Shown one piece after another: positions 1 to 10,800 of a stretch of DNA of 24,285 bases. Numbering within the stretch: the first letter of the stretch is position 1; each line of letters begins with the position of its first letter. The stretch is from assembly GCA_026260175.1 (NCBI GenBank), contig JAKCWW010007270.1:1119-25403 (forward strand), written 5' to 3'. The notes beneath the pieces are model-generated. The model worked only from the letters and a program-made list of their open reading frames with translations, was not told the DNA's origin and ran no database searches. Source of the stretch: Reticulitermes lucifugus. Taxonomy: Eukaryota; Arthropoda; Insecta; Blattodea; Rhinotermitidae. Made by a program: the position numbers and the translations under genes.

Positions 1-554
1 ACAGAGCATTATATACGTATATAAACGTATGTACGTGTATGCACCCACACTGCAAGTCGCTGCATCCACTGTGTTCATGGCCTGGCTACGGGCCTACCAT
101 GCACCACACTACTCAAGGTAAACCTTCACACATCCTTAAACCTCGGCACCATCTGGAGATGTCGCACCTGTCGCTTTACTGCCGGAGGGAAGGACCCCGG
201 GACATGTTGGTGGGTGGGGTACAGAGCCTGTCTGGACGGTCTCTTAGCCCTGGCGTGAATACGGCCTCTAATGTAGTTGGTTATCAAGGACGTAGCCAAG
301 TCCTTATCCCGACTTAGCCTTCCCGGCTTTGATTACTGTCAGAATCATACAAAACCCATAAATACACTGCAGGAAAAAAATGCAGATTTCTTATGCGGTT
401 ACTGTACACTTCAGCGGTATAAAAACGACTGCCAAAGGTAATTTTAAAATAACCGCAGAACCCAAAATTTCTGATGTCACTTTACTTACACACACGACAG
501 GACAATACCGCGAATTCATGACATTTAAAAAAAAACACAATTTTTTTTTTCTGA
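1..554. other. Upstream intergenic DNA, nothing recognised
   Basis: No gene, repeat or RNA could be identified. A 92-codon open frame (39-317, +) and overlapping frames on both strands at 380-676 have no recognisable domain, no exon-like splice context and no homologous look, so they are treated as chance ORFs. A run of A (529-536) and a run of T (541-550) lie at the right end, just before a repeat copy. Confidence 0.5.
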
Positions 555-672
555 TTGTAGTTTTATGGTTAACGTTTCGGCGGAAAATAGTGCCTCCATC
601 TTCGTTATGTTCCTCCCTGCCGCTGATACGCGTATTAAAGACCACACAGTACCACAATCTGAGGAGTCACCG
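555..672 (+). repeat. Interspersed repeat family A, degraded copy 1
   Basis: The core at about 571-605 (acgtttcggcgg, then tgcctccatcttcg) matches the cores of the copies at 2762, 11262, 13398 and 15728. A later piece (acagtaccac...ctgaggag, 646-666) resembles the end of the 15728 copy (acagtaccac...gagatcctc). It appears internally deleted. The boundaries are approximate. The family is non-coding and its class is unknown to me. Confidence 0.45.
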
Positions 673-1052
673 CTGAGAAAACGCGAAATTTGACAGCTCG
701 CAGAACCTGCTACAATGCCAAATTATAGAAACATATCGACAGTATCGTGGGTGTCACATGGCAACGAGACAAACTGAATGTACTTACTCTCCCCAAACAA
801 GAAGAGTCGGAAACTGACTCAGTAACTACATTATGGTGACCTTTCATATAGCAATGATGACCTTCCTCGCCGCCCACTACAATTGTGACCAACACCGACG
901 TCATGCCTTCTCCCACACCAACACCAAACGACTGTCTACATACTGACACAAAATCGACTATGATCACAAAACCTATTCCTGTCCTCTGATAGTGGATACG
1001 CCCCCCAAAACCCGATCGTGTCCAGAAAGCATGTCGAAGCCCGGAAAAAGTA

Positions 1053-1236
1053 CAGTCGAACTCGGTTATAACGTCATGAAAGGAACTGAATATTTTGTGT
1101 CGTTATAAATGAGTGTTGTTATAACCGAGGAGTAAATATTACGGTTAACAGTGAGGAATTAACTGATACCACAGAACATCTGACGCTATAGGCGAGGTGT
1201 CGTATAAATCGATGTCGTTATAACCGGGTTCCATTG
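1053..1236 (+). mobile_element. Pogo/Tc1-mariner-type MITE, complete copy
   Basis: A 184-bp non-coding element with terminal inverted repeats: the left end reads cagtcgaactcggttataac and the right end is the near-complement, gttataaccgggttccattg. It is flanked on each side by TA (1051-1052 and 1237-1238), the target duplication of the IS630/Tc1-mariner/pogo superfamily. Inside are further cgttata or ttataac words, so the element can fold on itself. A second copy in the opposite orientation lies at 24124-24226. It has no transposase and would depend on one supplied elsewhere. The superfamily assignment rests on the TIR style and the TA duplication. Confidence 0.75.
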
Positions 1237-1238
1237 TA

Positions 1239-1640
1239 TTTTATTTAATCTGCTTTCATCACACGCTATCGACGTAATACAGACGCACTCTGAGGCCCAT
1301 GTTAAGCATCAGAGATTACGAATGAGTGGATTTGTACCTCTTCTTGCTCTATAAGCTTTCATGGCGTTAACAGGGAAAGCTAATAATATGGGAGCCTGAC
1401 TTTTAAAGCAAAGTTGCCCAGAATTGGGACGTCAAGTGTAGCCGTACTGTGGGGAATTAAAAAGCACGGCATGGGGCGTCTTTCATTGGCACAACAGTCA
1501 CTTCAACGTTCGTGATAATCGGTTATCCTGTTCAAAAGTTTAAATATGGTGTACACAGGCGCGATCTGAAATGCCTGCTGTTTTCCTTGCTATAGGGAGG
1601 AAAGTGGACTCAAAAGCGGGAGGATGAAAACATCTTCTTC
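1239..1640. other. Intergenic DNA, nothing recognised
   Basis: This stretch lies between the MITE and the LINE tail. I see no coding frame, tandem repeat or match to the repeat families found elsewhere in the window. Confidence 0.4.
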
Positions 1641-1659
1641 TTAAACAGGCTCGACAACC

Positions 1660-2195
1660 TCATCCTTTGTAGGTTTTGGCCTTCTCAACTATATCCTTCC
1701 ATATCTTCCTATCCTGGATGCAGTTTCTCCAGTTTTTGACTTTTTGAGTCCTCAAGTCTGCCATAACATCATCTTCCCATCTATTCTTCGGTCTTCCATG
1801 CATTCTTGTAGAAATAGGCTTCCAGTTATAGATTCTTTTAACCAATCTGTCATTTTCCATTCGGTACACATGCCCAAACCATCCTAGTCTTTCTGCTTTG
1901 ATATGATTTACTATGCTCCTATACTTTCTTAGTTTATTAAGCTCTTCATTTGTTTTAATTCTCCATGAGCCATCTATATTTTTACTTGAGCCAAAAATAC
2001 TTCTTAATATCTTCCTTTCGAATATGAGCAGTTTTTGCTTCATTGCTTCTTTAAGGACCCATGTTTCAGAGCCATAGGTCTTATAACCGTTATATAGAAA
2101 TGTAACTTTAAACTCTTTGCAATTAATTTACTTTTAAATCGGGTTTGGTTTGCATAATATGCTTCGTTACCTTGGATTATCCTTGTGAGGATGAA
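1660..2195 (-). pseudogene. Non-LTR retrotransposon reverse transcriptase, C-terminal remnant
   Basis: The - strand encodes the carboxy-terminal part of a LINE reverse transcriptase ORF. An open frame runs from about 2195 to the stop near 1660. In order it shows RIIQGNEAYYANQTRFKSKL, then LYNGYKTYGSETWVL, then KLLIFERKILRSIFG, then RLGWFGHVYRM, and finally GRPKNRWEDDV. These are the usual post-thumb landmarks of animal non-LTR elements: the YGSETW box, the FERKILR stretch, the WFGHV box and the GRP..RW.D box. The catalytic palm with its YxDD motif is absent, so this is a 5'-truncated dead copy, as is typical of target-primed insertion. It extends well beyond the Met at 2043, which is only an internal residue. 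The clade (CR1, Jockey, RTE or other) cannot be settled from this part. Confidence 0.85.
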
Positions 2196-2380
2196 AACAT
2201 TCAAGTATAAATTCAAAATGTACTGAACTCATCGGCCTTGAGTTTGCACGCGTCTCGAAGCACACGAGACGTTCCTTGCGCTGTCCACACGACTCTCCTC
2301 GAGCTTCATTGGAGTTACAGGCGGACGGGCGACAAAACTACCTAACACACGCACGCAGTCGTTCTTTCGTTACGAAACGG

Positions 2381-2656
2381 AAAGTAAAAGGTCAAATTCA
2401 GCCTATAACAGGCCATAAATGCCCAGAGGAATAGCAGAGGCATAGCTCTACTCTTTAACTTCAGCGCTAGGTGGGTAGGTGATCCAACTCCACGCCCCGA
2501 CCGCTTTACCCTCCCCAGTAACCATTGTACAGGAGGCTGGGTGGGCCCCAGGACCAGTGTGGAAGGTTGCGGAAAATCTCGCCCCCACCGGGGTTCGATC
2601 CCCGGACCGTCCAGCCCGTAGCGAGTCGCTGTACCGACTGAGCTATCGCGGTCCAC
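2381..2656 (-). mobile_element. SINE-1 (tRNA-derived SINE), full-length copy
   Basis: On the - strand the element starts near 2656 with a tRNA-like head. The RNA polymerase III A box (tagctcagtcgg) is the complement of 2634-2645 and the B box (gatcgaacc) is the complement of 2592-2600. A long non-tRNA body follows (tggggcccacccagcc), then a tail containing agagtagagctatgcctc and ggcctgttatagg. It matches the + strand copy at 19737-20021 over its whole length. CpG sites in the head are largely kept, so it is fairly young or lies in unmethylated DNA. ORFs on both strands over this interval are by-products of the SINE and not genes. It is not a working tRNA gene, because the 3' half does not close an acceptor stem. 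Confidence 0.85.
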
Positions 2657-2761
2657 ATGAAAATTGCACATGCTAAATACGTAATTAACGACAGTGGTCA
2701 GATTCTGGACACACTGTTCACGATAAGGGCATTTTACATCCCTACATGAAACAATAAGATG

Positions 2762-2895
2762 AAAGTCCTCTCAAATGTGACGCCGTGTGGTTTGGTTGCC
2801 AGATATCAATGTTTAGGTGGTACATGTTACCTCCATCTTCAAGTCAGTCTCGATACATTCACTGTCGTGAGAACCTCAAGTCTCAAAACAAAAGC
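2762..2895 (+). repeat. Interspersed repeat family A, copy 2
   Basis: The head reads aatgtgacgccgtgtggttt and aligns with 13410-13430 and 9554-9575. The centre (acctccatcttcaag, 2829-2843) aligns with the family core, and the tail (gtcgtgagaacctcaagtct, 2864-2883) aligns with 15975-15993. It is the copy that best links the head, centre and tail of the family. Confidence 0.6.
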
Positions 2896-2956
2896 AAACC
2901 CACCAGGACAACAGGAAGGTTATGTGTGAATATTATAAGGGATCTCAAGGAAATAG

Positions 2957-2978
2957 GTGTGTGTGTGTGGGGGGGGGG
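2957..2978. repeat. (GT)n/(G)n simple repeat
   Basis: A short GT microsatellite runs directly into a tract of about ten Gs. Confidence 0.9.
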
Positions 2979-3234
2979 CTGAAGTAGTTAAAAAAATTCA
3001 ATGCAGGTATGTTTTTGTAGAAAATGACTATCATTCCAAGGCTCATAATAGCCTATTGTCACGAGAAGTTACTATCGTAAGTAAAATATTATATATATGT
3101 ACGAGGGAGGAATTAAGTTTAAAAAGCTTTTAAAATATCAAGTCTGGGACAGTCCGGGTTACGACGTCATCTAAATGTTGTGGTCTTCAGATCTTGTCAT
3201 TCTAAATAAAAGATAACAGTATAAAACTCAGCTA

Positions 3235-3452
3235 TTGCATAACGCATGGAAGCGTCTCACGCGATGGCACCCATGGGTTCGTGCCAGTAACAGTGACCCT
3301 ATTTGCGCTCCACGTGTTTAATGACGCTAACAAATAGGGTCTATGAGCGACCTGTGTAGTGCACCATAAATGGAGCGGGAATCGAACTGGCTGCATGTTG
3401 ACGTCACGGGACAACGCCCGCTGGGGAAAACAACCTGTGAGCTGCAACATTT
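3235..3452 (-). repeat. Possible tRNA-like retroposon with an internal stem
   Basis: Read on the - strand, a perfect pol III B-box-like word (gttcgattccc, complement of 3375-3385) lies downstream of a GC-rich, tRNA-like stretch that ends near 3450. The body contains an 11-bp perfect inverted repeat, gaccctatttg at 3295-3305 and caaatagggtc at 3331-3341. No second copy is present in the window, so retroposon identity is an inference. The 72-codon frame over it has no protein look. Confidence 0.35.
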
Positions 3453-3511
3453 AACGCCCATCATCACGCGACGATATGTCAGTAATTGATGCGAACACCA
3501 ACTTTCTTAAC

Positions 3512-3531
3512 AAAAAAAAACACACACACAC
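3512..3531. repeat. (A)n(CA)n simple repeat
   Basis: A run of A followed by a short CA microsatellite. Confidence 0.85.
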
Positions 3532-3747
3532 GTATTTCCAAGTTCATTAAAAATGGCACGTTTCGAAAATCAGATGGGGGAAAATAAGCGTGCTAAAATG
3601 ACGGTAATGGAATTAGGCGACGGAGAAAAGCTCGTCACGCATGTCATATTGTATCGATGTTAAGGTTGGTGTACCCCGATAATCACGGCGCTTTCTTCTG
3701 CCCACCTCTATATGTAAATTAAATAAAAAGTCCCAATATATCAACAA

Positions 3748-4137
3748 TTACGGCACGTCTAATTCCATTTCCATACCTCCAGGGATCAATATAATTTGAA
3801 GGTCTTCGCTTCTAAACTGGTCACTTAGTTTCCCAGATTTGGTCCGTGAGTATTGTAAGGTCACTGTTATTTGGTTCGGTAGTCGGTAATTTTTAAAGGA
3901 ACGGCAACGAACTCTTAAATGACACGTCAAACATACGAGTGTCTCTATACACCATATCAGGTGCGCGTTATCTGGTAACTGTTCTACTTTTCCTTCGCAG
4001 CACATACACCTAGGTGATGTGGCAAGTACGTGAACTTCATTTATGTAATTTCTCACAGATAAAATTTTTCGTGTTTGCGGTCGGTCAAAAAGCGTCTCCT
4101 CTGTTTTTTTCAACTTGTCTAGTGCGTGGTATGTCAA
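3748..4137 (-). CDS. Unassigned 129-codon cysteine-rich ORF, doubtful
   Basis: An uninterrupted Met-to-stop frame of 129 codons lies divergent from Pin1, about 690 bases upstream of its start. The predicted protein has a cluster of cysteines in the middle: RCMCCEG near residues 43-49 (Cys at 44, 46 and 47), a Cys in IWCIE, then VCLTC and VRC. The spacing loosely resembles a small zinc-binding module but matches no family I know. There is no signal peptide or membrane segment. It could be a single-exon gene, a retroposed fragment or chance, since clearly meaningless frames of similar length (for example 9702-10136, -) occur in this window. I do not assign a function. Confidence 0.2.
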   Translation of the reverse strand: MTYHALDKLKKTEETLFDRPQTRKILSVRNYINEVHVLATSPRCMCCEGKVEQLPDNAHLIWCIETLVCLTCHLRVRCRSFKNYRLPNQITVTLQYSRTKSGKLSDQFRSEDLQIILIPGGMEMELDVP

Positions 4138-4599
4138 TTACCATTCACAAATCAATTACTCCGCGCATTTATACTTAAGGCTCGTGCCAAACTTAACCTT
4201 AAAAAAGTTGTGAATCCACGTCGAATATACTAAAAGCTGATTATCCATATGAAACAGGAAAGTTAGACTAGAAACACTGCGAAAGAAGCAATTATGAAAC
4301 AAAACATGATTTCACTCGTTTGAAACCCACACAAATATGTTCAGTCGGCTCTGTCAACTGTCAAAAATTCCTTGTCCTACTTTGTTTACATCACTCATGT
4401 GTAACTTGTTCCATCAACACCAAAATACGTGCAATGAACCAAAACGTAATTTTAATTTAAGAAACTTACGTCCAATCGATAGAATGTGTGCCCCAAATGT
4501 CACTTCATGAAAGAAAATTAACACTTATACCACAAGCGCTGACAAACCAATACAATGTACCGCCAGCTGATACTTTCATCACCACTGAGTGCTTTCCGC
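4138..4599. other. Intergenic DNA upstream of Pin1
   Basis: AT-rich DNA with no recognised repeat or coding frame. It may contain distal promoter elements of Pin1 or of a divergent transcript, but no motif is convincing enough to name. Confidence 0.35.
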
Positions 4600-4823
4600 C
4601 ACTTGGTCACAGAGTGTCACGGTTTTCAAACGATTGACGTCATTGGTCCTCTTCAGCATACATCTCGTTTCCTCTGAAATCCTATTCACCAATAGAAAAA
4701 TTAGTTTCAGGCATGTCTGCTATTATGAAAACCTGAATAGAGGTCCACGATTGGTTTCGTTCTCAGTCTCTCCAGGTTTTACATACACACTCCGCCTTCT
4801 AGAAGTTGATTTCCGGTTCAGCA
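4600..4823 (+). promoter_or_regulatory. Probable Pin1 core promoter and 5' UTR
   Basis: This is the region just ahead of the Pin1 start codon. No clear TATA box lies at a suitable distance. An ETS-type word (ttccgg, 4811-4816) sits 8 bases before the start codon. The start context is favourable: G at -3 (4821) and G at +4 (4827). The transcription start itself cannot be placed from sequence alone. The region is CpG-containing, unlike most of intron 1, as expected for an unmethylated housekeeping promoter. Confidence 0.4.
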
Positions 4824-4878
4824 ATGGCGGAGGAAGAGTTACCGTCTGGGTGGGAAAAGCGTTTAAGCAGGTCTACTG
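4824..4878 (+). CDS. Pin1: Pin1 coding exon 1
   Basis: It encodes [18 protein letters not shown] plus the first base of Gly19, which is the first strand of the WW domain. The splice donor is G/gtgtgt at 4879. The alternative donor ag/gtctac at 4871 would break the frame into exon 2 and is rejected. The frame that reads through to 4981 is intron read-through. Confidence 0.94.
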
Positions 4879-7800
4879 GTGTGTTTCTTCAAGTTATATT
4901 CCTTCTTTGAAATCCATATATATAGTACAGCGTTTCTTCGTTATAAATTACTGTTTTCGTTCTCGTAAATGTAGCGATTAGTTCTTTTTGATAGCATCCA
5001 GTGGATCAATAAGCGTATGTAACTAACATGGTTTGACGAATATACACCATGTACACTTGTATTAACGCACAGGACAGTTGTATTCCTGCAAAGGTATTCA
5101 GGCTATGCGTAAGGGGATCGCATTGTTCCATAGATTCATTTACACGTAACACTATTGGAAATCATAATTGTATCTTGGTTAAATCATTTCATGGCAATAA
5201 AGTAGTTTCCGCTTAAATTTACAGCTATTGAAATAAGCATACAGCATTTTGAAGATACTCATTTCCGCCGAAGGAAAACAGTACTGAGTTTTGTTTACCA
5301 AGTGCATTAATATAATATGTTAATGCTGAACTCTGTTATTTCGTGACTTTCATTCTGGCGTTGACCATATTACCGCAATGAATTGAAAATTGCTTTCAGG
5401 TGTGAGGCCATGGTTTGTTTCTTTTGCAATAGCGTCTTACGCCATCTCTGTTTTAGCTGTCTAACTACAATGGGTACATCCAACGTAACGATAGTACAGA
5501 AGACTTTTATATACCCTGCTGAGCACTAAGTATGTGCTGTACAAATTTTTTATGTTCGTGGTACATTCATCATCTCTACGTTCAGTTGTCTTAAAGTGAA
5601 ATACGTATGTCTTATTTTCTGATCTGCGGTGCCCGCCATAGTGTAGTATCAAAACGTTAACTCGAAAGGTGACTTCAATTTGTCCGGTACTTCTCCTACC
5701 CATGATATTTATCGAGTTGGATTTTAAGTAGTGTGTAATATGCGAATGTCACAGGTGCCTTGATGCATTGTTATTGACACTGCTGAAGTTTTGTCATTTT
5801 GTCTCGTACCAAATTGGAATGCAGTTTTCAACTGCCTATCTGGTATCGCATGTTTTCAGTTCAAGTCGTACCCGAAGTGATGGATACATTACTGATCTGT
5901 TGAATTTTGGACGTATTAAAATTTTGGGTTGCTGAATCCTTAACACTTCCCCCACTGCCCTGATGTCATGCAACCGTCTGGCCTGCCAATATAAACCGCC
6001 CGTTTTTTAAAAGGGAAGATTTGGGACACGAGACGAAATACAGGCGGCCCGTAGGCTTGGCACACGTGGCGTGGGTCAAGATACAGCGATAATGTGGCGC
6101 CTAGTTTGAACTACGAGCATGGAACTGCTGTGTGTATTATACCTTGGGGAAGGTGCAGCTGATTGCAACTGGGCTGAAAAGGAGGCAAATGGTGACTAGA
6201 GTTGCGTATGTTAAAGCGGGGCAACAGCGTATTCATTTCTAACATCTGTTGAGGTTAGGAAGAGGGAGATCTGAAGTGTTCATGTTAGAAATGTGTACAG
6301 GAATGGACTTAAATTTAAAAGTTTCAGTATGAAATGTGGAAAAGTGTCCGGATTTACACACGCTTCGTAGGCGTGACCCGCGCCAGTGGCAGTGTGATTG
6401 TGAACGCTAAATTGGAAATAATGTGGGAGCTCTTTCCAGTACAATTGGGGCATTTGCCTGAAGTCGCTCATAAAAAATCGCGGTGGGTGTAACCATCCTA
6501 TAAGCCAAAACTCGAATCCACACCACCCATATATATATATATATATATATATGTTGTAGGCAGGAGTGATCTTTTTCTGAATCTTCACTCCTTAGGTTAG
6601 TAATGTAATGCCATCCAAGGCCACCTGTTTTCACCTCTTCCATCTCTTCCTGTAGTTAGTAACTGACAAACTTTGTTATCAAACTCTCCCTCCCTAATCA
6701 TGCATATCCAGCTAAGATTTGTAATTCTTCATTACTGTCACTTCTGCTCTTCCTTCATCTCTGTCAGGTAATGTCCCTGTCACTCTGCTGTATCATATCC
6801 ATGGTTTAACAAGTGTAGTGTTTCATTTCAGTTATGCATTCATTTACATTATTTAACAAAATTGTGTGTGTGTAAATGTTTGCTTTCATTTTCTAAATAT
6901 CACAATTTGGCCAGTTCATTTTTTATACATATTTAAATTCTCATGCACTTTCTTTTAATTTGTTATGTAACACACTCATTTAATCTTAACAGTTCTTTCC
7001 TTTTCTGTGCAAGTGTTTTTTTTTTAATTTATTGATTAATCAAGTCTTCTGAGATATTACCAATCTACACTGTGTGAAATCACAGAAGACTTTACTTTTA
7101 TTATATTAACAAAATCATTTGTGTAAATTTCTTCGCTTACCTATTTATTAAGTAAATGGAAAAAAAAAGTAAAAGGTCTTCCATTTGCATGCCATGAAGG
7201 CGTATAGGGGGGAAGAGGTATAGCTCCCCTAATTCTTAACCTTCACACTAGATGGAGGTATGTTGTCAGCTTCATGCCCCGGCTGCCTTACCGCCAGGAA
7301 ATAAATATGGCACCTATTGGTGGCTGTGTAGGCTAGAGACCCAGTCTGGACAGTTTGGAGAACAGAAAAATCTCTTGCCCTTCCAGGATTTAAACCATGG
7401 ATCATCCAGCTGTAGCTTGGTCACTATAACAACTACAACATCCCAGCTGCTTTTATTGAAGTAAATGCAGATTTTATTGTAACTTATCATACATTTCTGA
7501 AAATAATACATGATCATCCTCATACAAGAATTGCATTCTCTTTTTCTTTCTCGCAATGATACTTTGCTAATGTCGCAGAAATCTGGGAAGTGCCCGCCTG
7601 CCCCACCGAGGGTACCTTTTATACCCAGACCCAAAGAGGAGAATTTGAGCACTACCAAAGGCTGGGGAGGCAATCTGCCTCGTCCATTTTATTGTCTTCA
7701 TACGCAAGATGTCCAATTTAAATCAGAACCCAATAAACTGACAATCTGTATTATGTAATATAATTTGCCGCATGTTGGAGTGGGTCATCCTTCAACTCTC

Positions 7801-10800
7801 AAACATGCTCGGCACTTGGTGAACAAAGTATTAAAACTGTTTGAAATTCTTATATAGAACCTGCCGATAGTGCATGCCTGATGAATTCTTTATTTTCATT
7901 CCTTGTGTGCGGCTTGTCTGCCGACCAGTAGCTTGTCTGTTATTTTGCATATTTACGTGACTATTTAAGTAATCTCGTCTGTAAAATAAGGCTTAACCAC
8001 TTCCAATCACAGCACTACACCCTCAGAATAATCTACATCCTGGAGTTTTTGCACAACTGTATGTTTATTTGGTTGCAAACAAAGCAGTTTCGTGGCTGTG
8101 TGTGCAGATGACTTCAATGTATGGTTTTGTGAGATGACAGTCTTAAAGCTTTTGTGGCTGAAATCATATCATGTTTCTTCTGAAAGACACATAATGCTTG
8201 CCATTTCTTCTTTTTTTGACAAGCTAATTTTTAAAATTTGTTTACTAGTTGATATGGTGATATACTGTTCATTTCAAAGGAACTGAAACACTGGGAAACT
8301 GACCTCTAAATTTGCTGTGGCAATTTTTATATGATTTCTTATGTAGGTTTCTAAAATAAGAACCCTCTGTATTTATATAAACAAACCAAAAAAACAATTT
8401 AAATCTGTTACACCCAGTACATGAAACTGGGCTGAGTGACAGTCTTCGGATCATTCGTAACTGAAGGCACTGCAACCACCGTACCAGAGATGAGTCATGC
8501 AGAGTGTGATAACAGAGCTGATGGCATGGGTTTCACATCAGAATGAACACTTTGAGTATTAAATGAGACAGGCAGCAGTCTGCTCCATGCATAAATCTGT
8601 AGGTGCTCTAATATGACTCATGCACTTTTTTCATACCATAATTTTTATATATGATGCAGTTAGTATGTCTCTGCCTTTGGTAACTGTTTTAGGAACTGGA
8701 ATTTCAAGGAAGTTCTTTTCTAAGTGTGTTATTTAACAGTGCTGCCAATTACCAAGATTATGTATTGTCAGTGATTGGTGAAGGAGTATGGGGCATTGGT
8801 AGAATAATACTGGCAGGGGAAAATCAAATTACTCAGAAAAAAAAAAACCTGTCCCAATGCCACTTCACCCACCACAAATCCTACATGGACTGGGATCTAT
8901 CCTTAACCGCCGCGGTGAGAGGTCGGCAACTAACCACATGAGCCATGACAGGTGGAAATTCATGAAAAATAGGTTTACATCCCCGTATGCTTTTCATAAT
9001 TTACAGAATCCAGAGTATAGATATTGTCTGTAATTACTACAGTTTCCCTCATCCTATTTAAAAAAAAAATTTGCTAATGTTCCTTTTATCCATTCCTGTA
9101 CTACTGTGTTTCACTTCTAGATTCCATTTTATTTACTGGGGGGGGGGTACATATGAAATATAATAAATTGAACATATATTTATTTGGGACAACATTTCTT
9201 TCATTAAAAGCACAAATTAAAGGGCTAGAGTTTAAATAAAAATTTATTGTTGCTGGTGATGCTTACCAGCAGGACTAAACAAATACTACTTAAATTTACC
9301 ATCCACTTGCAGACAAACGTAGACAAAACTAAAAAGTATTCCTGTCATGGCCTCCATTAACTTGTCCCTGTGGCAAGTTGGCCAGTATATACCTGCTTAT
9401 CACATGGTGATTCAACTTTCCTGTGATTAAAAGTCAGGCAGCAATAAATATTTCATGGCCTGTCAGTTTATCAGTTGCATGAATGTAAACTAACTTACCA
9501 AAATAAATGAAATTTGAGGTTCTTATGGCAGTTAAGTGTCAAGAGGGGGTCCTCTTGAATGTGATGCCATGTAATCAGGCACATGTGTAACACTGTTACA
9601 AAGATCCTTACAACAGGATGTCTGAAATGTCACAAAACTTCTACCAGACTCTGCACTGTCATGGCTTTATCCCTTTAAGGTATATAATTGGCTCATATTT
9701 ATCACCCACTTACCATGGACTTTATTGTGTTGACTTTGAAGGGTGCAGATCTCTGGAAATGTATATGTATACTAAATTCAAAAATTGAAGTGTTTTGGGA
9801 TATGACAGCATGTTGATTGGTATACAGTTTCATGACATTTTGGAAGCAGCAAGCTCCTAAGTAATAATGGTAACTATTTATGAATCTACAGATGTCTGTA
9901 TCCCAGAAGACTTGGATCTTCTTCAATTCTACTGTGAGAAGCCCAAATCTCGCAATGTGTACTGTGTTTGAATCTTGATAGAAGACATCTGATTGTGTTA
10001 ATCGACTTAATACTATGATGATAATTGAAACAATCAACTCAACAGTATTTATTATAAGAACAATATCCTTGTTTCTACATTTTATAGAAACAAAAATATT
10101 GTTTTTCGTATTATTAAATACTGAGTTTGATGTCATGCCCAGGTGGTTACAGTTTCTGATGGTTCCTTTAGGACATAAGTGTTTTGGCAGACTGTATCAA
10201 TTGGTAGTGAGTATCAAATTGGCAATGTATGTGACATCTTTTATTTTGTTATCAAATGTCAGTGTGCGAAGATGGCAGTATCTTACGACAGGAGCGTAAT
10301 GTGTTTATTGACAACAGTTTGAGATAGCATTTAATTGAAAATGGAAATGTTTGGATGTCTTGTGTTAAAGAGAGTAGCCAGTGATAGAAATTGCCTTTCC
10401 CAATGCTAGGCACTGTTTTAAGTATCCACATGTGGGTGTGCGCACACTTGTGTGTGTTACTTAATGACTCTAAAATTTGCTAAGATTATATGGCATCCAT
10501 GATGAATGAAGAGCATTGGTAGAATGGTATTGATAGGGGAAAACCGAGGTACTCAGAGAGAAACCTGTGCCAATGCCAGTTTGTCTACCACAAATCCCAC
10601 GTGAATTGGCCTTGGCTTGAATGTGGGCCTCCACGGTCTGAGGCTGGTGACTAGCCATCAGGCGGTATGACTGGCACTGCTACCAGGAGGCAATCGCAGT
10701 GAACACACTTTGCTGTAGAAGAGAGGCATAGGCGAGATTAATGAGGTCTCTAAATCAGTGTGGGGGGAACGCCTGTTACACTCTTTCATTTGAGATTTCT

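Noticed and set aside
4871..4876. Alternative exon 1 donor ag/gtctac
   Set aside because: Joining it to exon 2 changes the frame and destroys the WW domain. The donor at 4879 gives an uninterrupted match.
4589..4981. 130-codon + strand ORF overlapping Pin1 exon 1
   Set aside because: It is in a different frame from Pin1, shows no domain, and runs over the promoter, exon 1 and intron.
5385..5415. An eighth family A copy (gtgtgaggccatgg)
   Set aside because: Only about 15 bases match the copy at 18466. Neither the core nor the tail follows.
9702..10136. 144-codon - strand ORF, the longest in the window
   Set aside because: The composition is typical of AT-rich intron DNA. No domain, conserved block or transcript-like context could be seen, and it overlaps another equally meaningless frame on the + strand.
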